Assembly: GCA_035629335.1 (NCBI GenBank)
Contig: DASPIB010000001.1
Location: 124,001 to 188,000 of the forward strand
DNA length: 64,000 bases
Direction of reading: 5' to 3'
From: Verrucomicrobiia bacterium
GTDB taxonomy: Bacteria > Patescibacteriota > Saccharimonadia > Saccharimonadales > Saccharimonadaceae
Both the position numbers and the translations under genes were made by a program. Below are positions 16,844 to 24,169 of this stretch, one piece after another. The notes beneath the pieces are model-generated. The model was not told the DNA's origin and did not search any database. It worked only from the letters and a program-made list of their open reading frames with translations. Each line of letters opens with the position of its first letter. Positions within the stretch are counted from its first letter, which is position 1.

Positions 16844-18634
16844 TTACTCTCGGGTTGCCTGTAAAATTTCTTCGATGGTTGTTTCACCGCGAAGCACTTT
16901 AATCAGCCCATCCATCTGCATAGTCACCATCCCGTCCTTAATTGCTTGGTCTTGAATGACGGCGCTGGTGGCATTACTCACAATCAGTTTTTGGATTGTA
17001 TCAGAATTCGGCAAAGCTTCGTAAATTCCTATACGGCCGCGGTAACCAAGGTGGTTGCATTCATCGCAGCCGGCTTCTGAGGCCTTCCACAGGCGAGTGA
17101 TGGCGGTTGAGCTTGAGCTTAGTTCATCGGCCGGAAGATTACCGATATTTTGTTTTGCGGCTTCGGTTTCAAGCTTATGAACGGTAGCCAGGGATTTTTC
17201 AATACCAAACAGCCGGGCGACTTCGGCGGCTTGATCTTTGCTAGGGCTGTACGATACGCGGCAATTACGACACAGCTTGCGCACCAAGCGCTGGCCAACA
17301 ACCGTACGAATGGTACTGGCAATTAAGAATGGTTCAATATTCATATCAAGCAGGCGGGGAAGAGTGGTTGAGGCGTTGTTGGTGTGCAGGGTGCTCAGCA
17401 CCAAGTGGCCAGTGAGTGCGGCCTGCACTGCTAAATTGGCAGTTTCGGAGTCACGAATCTCGCCCACCATAATAATATTTGGGTCTTGGCGTAAAAGCGC
17501 CCGAAGCCCAGCTGCAAAGCTCATGCCCGCCTTTGGGTTAACCTGGGTTTGGTTGACGCCTTGAATCTTGTATTCCACAGGGTCTTCAATGGTAGAAATA
17601 TTGACCGTTTGTCGGTTGAGAATCGTCAAAATACTAAATAAGCTGGTCGATTTCCCGGAACCAGTTGGGCCGGTCACCAGTACCATACCATAGGGCTGGG
17701 TAATAGCTTCAGAAACGGTTGTAAGAGCCTGACCCCAGTAACCTAGCTGTTCAAGCGATAACGCCGAGTTGTCTTCATCTAAAATACGCATCGCCACCTT
17801 TTCACCATCAGTTACCGGTAGGGTTGACACGCGCAGAGCATAAGTGTGGCCAGAAATAGTAATTTTAAAGCGGCCATCCTGTGGTACGCGTCGTTCATCA
17901 ATCTTGAGGTTACTTAAGATTTTAATGCGGCTCACCAGCGCATCAAGCACGTTACGTGGCAGCCGATTAGCTTCTTGGAGTACGCCGTCAATTCGATAGC
18001 GCACCTGCACATATTCTTCACGCGGTTCAATATGAACATCAGAGGCATTCGAACGAATGGCGTATTCAAGCAGCAAGTTAACAGTTTTCGCGATTGGCGA
18101 ATCTTCGGCAATATCGGCTTCCGAGACACGCTCGGCCTGATTGTCGTCTTCGTCGCTGTCATCTTTTTGGACCTGAATAACGTTACTAAGCTCTTTATCA
18201 ACATCGGCCCGGTAGTTATCGAGCACCTGGAGGATATTTTCGTGGGTCGCAATATGAATTTTTACATCGGTCCCGATTTGTTTTTCAATAAAGTTAACCG
18301 CCTGGATATCGTCCGGGTCTTCCATGGCCAAATACCGGACGCCATCAACCACTTTAAATACCACCGCGTTGTATTGACGGGCAACCCGCTCGGGAATGAG
18401 CAGCAGGGCTTCGCTGGGCACTTCGCGCGGGTCGATTTCGATATACGGAATATCGGCGTAGCGGGCGTACAGCTCGGTGAGCTGTTGGTCGGTGAGCAGC
18501 CCATGACGAATAACCAAATCTTGGAGCGGCCGGTGATTGGCGGCCTGCTCGTCTTTAAGCTCGGCCATCTGCTCCGGCGTGACATAGCCGCTCGATTGAA
18601 TGAGCGCTTCAATTGTGGCGTCAGAAATTCTCAT
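16844..18634 (-). CDS. pilB: Type IV pilus extension ATPase PilB (GspE family)
   Basis: 596 aa. An MshEN-type N-terminal domain (residues 1-145), an acidic linker (157-170), then the ATPase: Walker A TGPTGSGKST (321-330), Asp box STIEDPVEYKI, Walker B QDPNIIMVGEIRD and His box LVLSTLHTNNA. A tetracysteine zinc site is split as CRNC and CDEC around about 60 residues. First gene of the seven-gene operon. No pilT retraction motor is visible in the window. The long antisense frame across its 5' half is a shadow. Confidence 0.96.
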   Translation of the reverse strand: MRISDATIEALIQSSGYVTPEQMAELKDEQAANHRPLQDLVIRHGLLTDQQLTELYARYADIPYIEIDPREVPSEALLLIPERVARQYNAVVFKVVDGVRYLAMEDPDDIQAVNFIEKQIGTDVKIHIATHENILQVLDNYRADVDKELSNVIQVQKDDSDEDDNQAERVSEADIAEDSPIAKTVNLLLEYAIRSNASDVHIEPREEYVQVRYRIDGVLQEANRLPRNVLDALVSRIKILSNLKIDERRVPQDGRFKITISGHTYALRVSTLPVTDGEKVAMRILDEDNSALSLEQLGYWGQALTTVSEAITQPYGMVLVTGPTGSGKSTSLFSILTILNRQTVNISTIEDPVEYKIQGVNQTQVNPKAGMSFAAGLRALLRQDPNIIMVGEIRDSETANLAVQAALTGHLVLSTLHTNNASTTLPRLLDMNIEPFLIASTIRTVVGQRLVRKLCRNCRVSYSPSKDQAAEVARLFGIEKSLATVHKLETEAAKQNIGNLPADELSSSSTAITRLWKASEAGCDECNHLGYRGRIGIYEALPNSDTIQKLIVSNATSAVIQDQAIKDGMVTMQMDGLIKVLRGETTIEEILQATRE

Positions 18635-18726
18635 AGTTACTTATTACTATAAGCAATTTTAGCTGACAATGCTAATGGTTAGGGTGAAAAAGAATGAACC
18701 ATGAGTTATGGGGTGGTTTTACGGAC

Positions 18727-18776
18727 AAGCAAATAGCCCGCCGAAGAAGCGGTGCCCTTCGGCGGGCTATTTGCTT
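18727..18776. terminator. Perfect 20-bp hairpin, bidirectional terminator
   Basis: Arms 18727-18746 and 18757-18776 match perfectly; the core GCCCGCCGAAG/CTTCGGCGGGC is flanked by A-rich and T-rich tails, so it can end transcription from the minus-strand gene at 18789 and in the other direction. Confidence 0.75.
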
Positions 18777-18788
18777 CTTCGTGCGGGC

Positions 18789-19355
18789 CTATATTTCGAT
18801 CCTCCCGCTGATCAACTCCTGGCACAACTTGAGGTCGTCGGGCGGCAAGGTGCTGGGGTCGAAGCCTTCCTCGATGGTTCGGATGAGCCACTTGACAGAG
18901 TCTTCGACTAGGATCGGTGAACCTTCGGCCATGTCATCCTTGATTTGGGCCATCATGGCCGGCCCACAACGCTTCCAGGCGACCTTCTCCAGCTTTTCGA
19001 CCCCCTCTTGGCTGAAGCCGAAGTGCTCCTGCAGCTGGTCGCCGAAGGGTGGCCGGGAGATTTTGTCCATGATTTGCACAACCATGAACGGGTTGTCGGT
19101 GGTCGTGAGTTCGCTCAACAGGTAAAGCAGCCGGTTTTCGCGACTCTCGTGCAGCTTGGCGTGTAGCCACTTTTCGTATTCCGGCCACTCATCCCAAACG
19201 CGATTGAGCTGCCCGGCGGTCACGGTCTGCTGAATGCAGCGCCACCAGTAGTTGATGCTTTCACCGCCGAGCATGAAATAGACCTGGTCCTCGATACGCG
19301 ACCAGGCTTCCTCGATGGAAACTTCCGGTTCTCGGGTAGACGCAGAAAGGTGCAA
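18789..19355 (-). CDS. Hypothetical protein, 188 aa
   Basis: A soluble helical protein with many Trp and acidic residues; no family recognised. The start is TTG, fixed by AGGAG 5 nt upstream. It is a single gene ending at a strong hairpin. Again the SD-led accessory style. Confidence 0.65.
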   Translation of the reverse strand: MHLSASTREPEVSIEEAWSRIEDQVYFMLGGESINYWWRCIQQTVTAGQLNRVWDEWPEYEKWLHAKLHESRENRLLYLLSELTTTDNPFMVVQIMDKISRPPFGDQLQEHFGFSQEGVEKLEKVAWKRCGPAMMAQIKDDMAEGSPILVEDSVKWLIRTIEEGFDPSTLPPDDLKLCQELISGRIEI

Positions 19356-19564
19356 GATCGCTCCTAGCGCTTTAAGCGATGAGTAGATCGATTTATTTTA
19401 TAATAACATTAATTTTGATAAAAGTAAATAGTAGCAATTTGCATTGTTAGAAGCTGTTCTACTCTGCTATTAGCGCAAGTTCGCCTCTGACCGCTTATTT
19501 GCTTGACGAATAGACCATATGAGTGAGAACATAATGACGCCCAACCATACCTAACAAAGCGGGA

Positions 19565-19858
19565 ATGCACATGGCGAAGCAACCGAACCAAGACAATAGC
19601 ATCACCTGCATCAACGATCTCTACGAGTTGTTGGGCGGGTATATTAAGTTCCACTACGGTGATGACGACTGGCGATATGCTAAGCTTCTCCATGCGCCAG
19701 AAGGAGGTAGTGTAGTTGCGCAGTGCGAAGTCTGGCCGGGCTTTGAAGAAGTTCGCAGCTTTCGGTATGAAGACTTCCAATTGGGGCTGGTCGTGCAAAA
19801 GGCAACACCAAAAGAAGTAAAGGATAAAGTCTTTTCCTCTTCCCTTGGGCATTTTTAA
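19565..19858 (+). CDS. Hypothetical protein, 97 aa
   Basis: A small, aromatic-rich soluble protein (YIKFHYGDDDWRYAKLL, CEVWPGFEEVRSFRYEDF). No family is recognised. Two ATGs (19565, 19571) are possible. It is divergent from the gene at 18789-19355 across about 210 nt that otherwise hold only regulatory sequence, and it ends at a 12-bp hairpin. Confidence 0.55.
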   Translation: MHMAKQPNQDNSITCINDLYELLGGYIKFHYGDDDWRYAKLLHAPEGGSVVAQCEVWPGFEEVRSFRYEDFQLGLVVQKATPKEVKDKVFSSSLGHF

Positions 19859-19860
19859 CA

Positions 19861-19895
19861 AATTCAGCGGTGTCTTATTTAAGGCACCGCTGAAT
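19861..19895 (+). terminator. Terminator hairpin
   Basis: AATTCAGCGGTG and CACCGCTGAATT form a 12-bp stem; the A+T-rich outer base pairs supply the tail. Confidence 0.7.
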
Positions 19896-19928
19896 TGACC
19901 AAATATTTTTATTCTGTTATAAATATAT

Positions 19929-20528
19929 ATGTCCTCGTCGCCTAATGATCGGGGTAAGGAGATGGGTGTTCGGCTCGACGAAACAATGCTTGAAGTAATT
20001 GCAAGCAGAGAGGGGGGGATTCGAGATATTTACCTGTGGGAGGAAATGGAAACTGCAATTCCTCGCCGGTCAGGCGTGACGGAACAAGAGCATAAAAAGC
20101 TCGTGCGTCATGCCTTTACCGGTCTGCGTGATGACGGTAAAATTCGGCTGAATAATGGTTGCTGGGTTGTCGCGCCAGGAACGGATGAATGCCAGGTCAA
20201 TTTTCCGCTACCTGCGCCAAGGAGTAAGGCTACTACTGCTACGCCAGGCGTAACGCCGGCAATGATGCCACGTCTTACGGTTTCGCCGCAAGAGCGACGA
20301 ATCAATGATCTCGAAGCAGCTCTTGATGGTATGCGGAAGCGGCTTCAGGTTCAAGGCCTAAAGATCGCTGCACGCTACCAACTGAAGCAGCAACGGCTTG
20401 AAGAAGAACTTTTGCGGCAACTTGCCGAAAAAGACAAGCAAATCAGGGCGCTCGAGCAGCGCCTATACCCCAGAAGCTTGAAGGAGCGAGTGAAGCAGTG
20501 TCTAAGGATTCTGTTCCAGAAGAGTTAG
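19929..20528 (+). CDS. Hypothetical protein with N-terminal helical domain and C-terminal coiled coil
   Basis: 199 aa. Residues 12-75 could be a winged-helix-like domain (DIYLWEEMETAIPRRSGV, KKLVRHAFTGLRDDGKIRL). A proline/threonine-rich linker follows, then a long coiled coil (about 120-185) and a basic C-terminus. A TATAA-type -10 lies about 5-6 nt before the ATG, suggesting a leaderless mRNA. DNA binding is speculative. Confidence 0.6.
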   Translation: MSSSPNDRGKEMGVRLDETMLEVIASREGGIRDIYLWEEMETAIPRRSGVTEQEHKKLVRHAFTGLRDDGKIRLNNGCWVVAPGTDECQVNFPLPAPRSKATTATPGVTPAMMPRLTVSPQERRINDLEAALDGMRKRLQVQGLKIAARYQLKQQRLEEELLRQLAEKDKQIRALEQRLYPRSLKERVKQCLRILFQKS

Positions 20529-20552
20529 AGCCTCCATTAGGTCCTAAAATCA

Positions 20553-20592
20553 GGCTCAGATAGCCGAGATCAACTTCTCGGGTATCTGAGCC
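20553..20592. terminator. Long imperfect hairpin
   Basis: GGCTCAGATA-G-CCGAGA pairs with TCTCGG-G-TATCTGAGCC (one G/G mismatch). It shares GCTCAGATAGC with the left arm of the ruvA-ruvB inverted repeat. A weak T-rich tail is present only on the minus strand, so its role as terminator for the preceding gene is uncertain. Confidence 0.5.
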
Positions 20593-20624
20593 GTAAAAAA
20601 TCATGGTATTATCAATTTAGTTAT

Positions 20625-21074
20625 ATGAAGCAACACGAAATCCGTATTATCTCTGAAGGCATGATGCGTGCTTTTGGAAAGCACCTGGCTCACTATGTCA
20701 AAGGCGGCGACTGCCTTGAGCTGGTGGGTGATGTTGGCGCCGGCAAAACCACTTTTGTCAAAGGGCTTGGTGAGGGCCTAGGTATCACTGAAGACATACA
20801 AAGCCCCAGCTTCACAATTAGCCGAGTGTACCAAGCGCCTAGTGGCCTGGAACTGCATCATTACGACTTTTACCGTTTGCCCGATGCGGGAGTGCTCGAA
20901 TACGAATTTGCCGAATCTCTGGCTAATCCGCGGGCAATTACCGTGGTGGAATGGGCCGATGTGGTGCACGACATTTTACCCACCAGCCATATTCGTTTAA
21001 AAATTGTCGCCACCGGCGAAACCAACCGTCGGGTCGGCCTTAGTGGTATGGAAAATTTTGAGATGAACCTATGA
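20625..21074 (+). CDS. tsaE: tRNA t6A biosynthesis ATPase TsaE
   Basis: 149 aa. Walker A is GDVGAGKTTFVKGLGEGLG, with SPSFTISRVY and HHYDFYRL characteristic of the family. It works with TsaB and TsaD to make N6-threonylcarbamoyladenosine in tRNA; TsaD is not in this window. It overlaps tsaB by 4 nt (ATGA), so the two are coupled. Confidence 0.95.
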   Translation: MKQHEIRIISEGMMRAFGKHLAHYVKGGDCLELVGDVGAGKTTFVKGLGEGLGITEDIQSPSFTISRVYQAPSGLELHHYDFYRLPDAGVLEYEFAESLANPRAITVVEWADVVHDILPTSHIRLKIVATGETNRRVGLSGMENFEMNL

Positions 21075-21460
21075 TTTTAGCAATTAAAACCGATACTCCA
21101 ACCTGTGAAATCCAGCTGGTGCCCGAAAACGGCCAACCCCACATGTATACCTGGGAAGCTGGGCGTGAACTCGCGAAGGGGCTACTTGCTTTTATTGAAG
21201 CTAAGCTCACTGAAGCGGGGACCGATTGGGACAGCGTGTCTGGAATTATCGTTTTTAAAGGCCCCGGGAGTTTTACGGGTCTACGGATTGGTATTACCGT
21301 TGCTAATACTATTGCTTATGCCAGTGATATCCCAATAGTTGGTACTGGAGGCGACACTTGGGCCACTGACGGCCTTAAACGTCTGCAAAACAGCGAAAAC
21401 GATAAGTTAGTACTTCCAGAATACGGCGCTGAACCACATATTACCAAGGCTAAAAAATAA
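21071..21460 (+). CDS. tsaB: TsaB-like protein, short form lacking the C-terminal lobe
   Basis: 129 aa against roughly 220 or more for typical TsaB. The N-terminal lobe is recognisable (MILAIKTDTPTCEIQL; FKGPGSFTGLRIGITVANTIAY, close to the conserved GPGSFTGLRIG). It stops soon after the first lobe with a Lys-rich tail. The tsaE overlap supports identity. The retained part contains the segment that contacts TsaD in other bacteria, so a reduced scaffold role is possible. Confidence 0.82.
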   Translation: MILAIKTDTPTCEIQLVPENGQPHMYTWEAGRELAKGLLAFIEAKLTEAGTDWDSVSGIIVFKGPGSFTGLRIGITVANTIAYASDIPIVGTGGDTWATDGLKRLQNSENDKLVLPEYGAEPHITKAKK

Positions 21461-21691
21461 CTCGCCGTTTGCATTTCGGGGCTATTTAAGCATACAATAC
21501 ATAGTGACACTACCAACAGTTAATGTTGTAGTTTGCGCAACTATTTTTACGTTTTACATTTATTGAACTGTGCCGGATCTTTAGAGATGTATAACTGCCG
21601 ATAACCGTTTCAGGCATTCTTCAGTATCAGATAGGTTTTCAAAGAAGTACTACATAGCACGACGATCCGGAGGGGAAGAAAGGATCCTTTT
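21461..21691 (+). promoter_or_regulatory. Long leader of rny with pairing over the ribosome-binding region
   Basis: No gene is visible in these 231 nt. CCGGATC (21573-21579) can pair with GATCCGG (21664-21670), closing a domain of about 100 nt whose 3' side abuts GGAGGGG. The perfect palindrome AAAGGATCCTTT (21679-21690) lies directly before the ATG and contains the AAGGA likely to act as SD. Confidence 0.4.
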
Positions 21692-23203
21692 ATGATAGAA
21701 ATACTCATTGGCCTCGTGATTGGCGGGGCTGCTGGCGCAGGGGCTTTAGCGTATATGGGGCAGCGGCGCGGCTCGAGTGCCGCCCACAAGGTCGAAGCGC
21801 TGATTCTGGAAGCTAAAACAAAAGCCAGCGACATTGTACTGCAGGCCAAAGGCGAAGCCTTAAAAGTGCGCGAAGCCGCCACCAAAGAAGAGAGTCAGCG
21901 GCGAAAAGAGCTTAAAAAAGCTGAAGACCGCACTGCCGAACGCGAAGCGAACCTTGATCGTAAGCTTGAGGAGCTCGATATTCGTACCGAAAAGCTACGC
22001 AAGCAAGAAGACGAAGTCGAAGCCTTAAAGGCCGAAATTCGCGAAATTCGCACTCGCCAACAAGAAAAACTTGAAAAAATTGCCGGCCTTAAAAAAGATC
22101 AAGCCGCTGAAAAACTGCTACAAATGACCGAACGGGACATTCAGCAGGATCTTACTGGGCTTATAAGTAAATTACAAGCAGAAGCCCAACACGACGCTGA
22201 AGAGCGCGCCCAGACGATTTTGGTGACTGCCATGGAGCGGATGGCCAGCGACGTCACTGCCGAGCGCACGGTTACCGCCCTGCGGCTTGACGACGACGAA
22301 ATGAAAGGCCGGATTATTGGCAAAGAAGGCCGTAACATTCAGGCCTTGCAGCGAGCAACTGGGGTAGATATTTTAGTGGACGATACGCCAGGCATGATTG
22401 TGCTCTCGAGCTTTGACCCCGTGCGGCGCCAGATTGCTCGATCGGCGCTTGAAATGTTAATGAAAGACGGCCGCATTCACCCGGCGCGCATAGAAGAAGT
22501 AGTTGAAAAAGCCCAAAAACAAATCGATAAAGAAATCGATCGCGCCGGCGAGGATGCCGCCCGTGAAGTTGGAGTGGTTGGTGTTCCGAAAGAGCTACTA
22601 CGACTGCTCGGTGAGCTCAAGTTTCGTACCAGTTATGGCCAAAATGTGCTGAAACATAGCACCGAAATGGCGCACATTGCCGGCATCATTGCCCAGGACA
22701 TTGGGGCTAATGTGCGGGTTGCGAAAACTGCCACACTGCTGCATGACATTGGCAAAGCCGTCACGCACCGCATGGAAGGCAAGCATCACCATATTGGTGC
22801 CGAACTGGCGCGTAAATATGGTATGAGTGAAGCCATTGCCCACGCAATAGAAGCTCATCACGATGATGTTGAGGCAACAACAGTTGAAGCGCTCGTGGTG
22901 CGGGTATGCGATGCACTATCTGCGGCGCGTCCAGGCGCCCGCAATATTAGTGCCGAAAACTTCGCTGAACGTATGCGTGACCTCGAAAATGTCGCTAATG
23001 GCTTTAAGGGAATCGAGAAGTCGTATGCCATAAGCGCTGGACGTGAAATTCGAGTAATTGTTAAATCTGAGCAAATCGATGATTTAAGTGCCATCAAGCT
23101 CGCCCGAGATATTGCCACCAAGATCGAAAGCACCATGAGCTACCCCGGCACCATTAAAGTAAATGTTATCCGTGAAACGCGCGCTATTGAATTTGCTAAA
23201 TAA
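21692..23203 (+). CDS. rny: Ribonuclease Y
   Basis: 503 aa. N-terminal TM segment (EILIGLVIGGAAGAGALAYM), long coiled coil (about 30-190), KH domain (KGRIIGKEGRNIQALQRATG) and HD domain (TATLLHDIGKAV, then AIEAHHDDVEA). Membrane-bound endoribonuclease that starts mRNA decay. It has an unusually long structured leader and is followed 3 nt later by a Nudix gene, so the two are probably co-transcribed. Confidence 0.97.
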   Translation: MIEILIGLVIGGAAGAGALAYMGQRRGSSAAHKVEALILEAKTKASDIVLQAKGEALKVREAATKEESQRRKELKKAEDRTAEREANLDRKLEELDIRTEKLRKQEDEVEALKAEIREIRTRQQEKLEKIAGLKKDQAAEKLLQMTERDIQQDLTGLISKLQAEAQHDAEERAQTILVTAMERMASDVTAERTVTALRLDDDEMKGRIIGKEGRNIQALQRATGVDILVDDTPGMIVLSSFDPVRRQIARSALEMLMKDGRIHPARIEEVVEKAQKQIDKEIDRAGEDAAREVGVVGVPKELLRLLGELKFRTSYGQNVLKHSTEMAHIAGIIAQDIGANVRVAKTATLLHDIGKAVTHRMEGKHHHIGAELARKYGMSEAIAHAIEAHHDDVEATTVEALVVRVCDALSAARPGARNISAENFAERMRDLENVANGFKGIEKSYAISAGREIRVIVKSEQIDDLSAIKLARDIATKIESTMSYPGTIKVNVIRETRAIEFAK

Positions 23204-23206
23204 GAA

Positions 23207-23701
23207 ATGACCCGCGAATTCACCAAACAAGAGAAAATTGCCTGGCTCGCCGCGCAGCCCAAAAAACCGCTGAGCAGCAAGCTGTTGGTATGGGATGAAC
23301 GGCGAGAGTTGTTGGTTATAAAACCGAATTACAAAAAGCATTGGGATATCCCTGGTGGCATGGTAGAAGCTTGGGAGTCACCGCTTGAAGGGGCGATTCG
23401 CGAAATTAAAGAGGAGCTAGGATTGGTTATTGCGCCCGAAGCGCTGCAATTTGCTGGGGTACGTTACGGCACTTCGAAGGTTAGCCAGGGCGACTTCTTA
23501 CATTTTCTGTTTCATACGAGCATTACTAAACCAGCACGGGACGCCCTGCAAATTGACGAAAGCGAGATTGAGGCGTATAGATGGCTGCCGCAGGAGCAAG
23601 CGGTGGCTATGTTGGCCGGCAATCACTTGCGGCAATTCATAGCTAAGGTCTTACAAAGTCAACAACCCCGCTACGCCGACGGAGACGACAGACTATTGTA
23701 G
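23207..23701 (+). CDS. Nudix hydrolase
   Basis: 164 aa with a complete Nudix box, G-x5-E-x7-RE-U-x-EE-x-G-U, starting at GGMVEAWESPLEGAIREIKE. It hydrolyses nucleoside diphosphates linked to a moiety X; the substrate cannot be told. The start lies 3 nt after the rny stop. RNA-end processing together with RNase Y is possible but only suggested by position. Confidence 0.92.
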   Translation: MTREFTKQEKIAWLAAQPKKPLSSKLLVWDERRELLVIKPNYKKHWDIPGGMVEAWESPLEGAIREIKEELGLVIAPEALQFAGVRYGTSKVSQGDFLHFLFHTSITKPARDALQIDESEIEAYRWLPQEQAVAMLAGNHLRQFIAKVLQSQQPRYADGDDRLL

Positions 23702-23744
23702 CAAGAGCGAACTGCTCATCTTGCAATAATGCTATAATAAAGCC

Positions 23745-24113
23745 ATGGCAGATCTTACTTATAACGACGTACAGCGAGCGGTACAAGATGCGATTCGCAG
23801 TGTCCAAAATGACACCCAGCGCTTGGTAAACGATAGTAGCAGCATCGCCCAACAAGTACAACTGATTGATGATATTTCCCGCGATGTTCAAGATATCCAC
23901 CGGGCTATTTCTAACATGCAAACGCAGATGGATCAGATCGCGCGTGGTGTCAACGACGAAAATGACGACCAACGGGTGGTGACGCTGCAAAATGACATTC
24001 ATGAGCTTAAAACCCGCTTCAGTACCATTGAACGCTTTGCGCAGCAAATGAGCAACTACATGCAAACCCGCTACCAAGAGGAAGAAGAAGACCGAGCCTA
24101 TCGTCGCACGTAA
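23745..24113 (+). CDS. Small coiled-coil protein
   Basis: 122 aa, almost wholly predicted helical with heptad spacing (VQDAIRSVQNDTQRLV, ISNMQTQMDQI) and an acidic-then-basic C-terminus. No family recognised. TATAAT at 23733-23738 is exactly 6 nt before the ATG: a clear leaderless start. The palindromic terminator at 24128 ends the unit. Confidence 0.7.
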   Translation: MADLTYNDVQRAVQDAIRSVQNDTQRLVNDSSSIAQQVQLIDDISRDVQDIHRAISNMQTQMDQIARGVNDENDDQRVVTLQNDIHELKTRFSTIERFAQQMSNYMQTRYQEEEEDRAYRRT

Positions 24114-24127
24114 TTATTGTGTCTTCT

Positions 24128-24143
24128 GGAGTTGCGCAACTCC
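24128..24143 (+). terminator. Palindromic terminator
   Basis: GGAGTTGCGCAACTCC is a perfect 16-nt palindrome followed by TTAAAA, between the coiled-coil gene and the tRNA-Pro promoter (TATAAT at 24155-24160). Confidence 0.55.
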
Positions 24144-24169
24144 TTAAAATCAGCTATAATCCTACCAGT

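Noticed and set aside
17975-18652. 225-aa plus-strand frame antisense to pilB
   Set aside because: Shadow of the conserved PilB N-terminal coding sequence.
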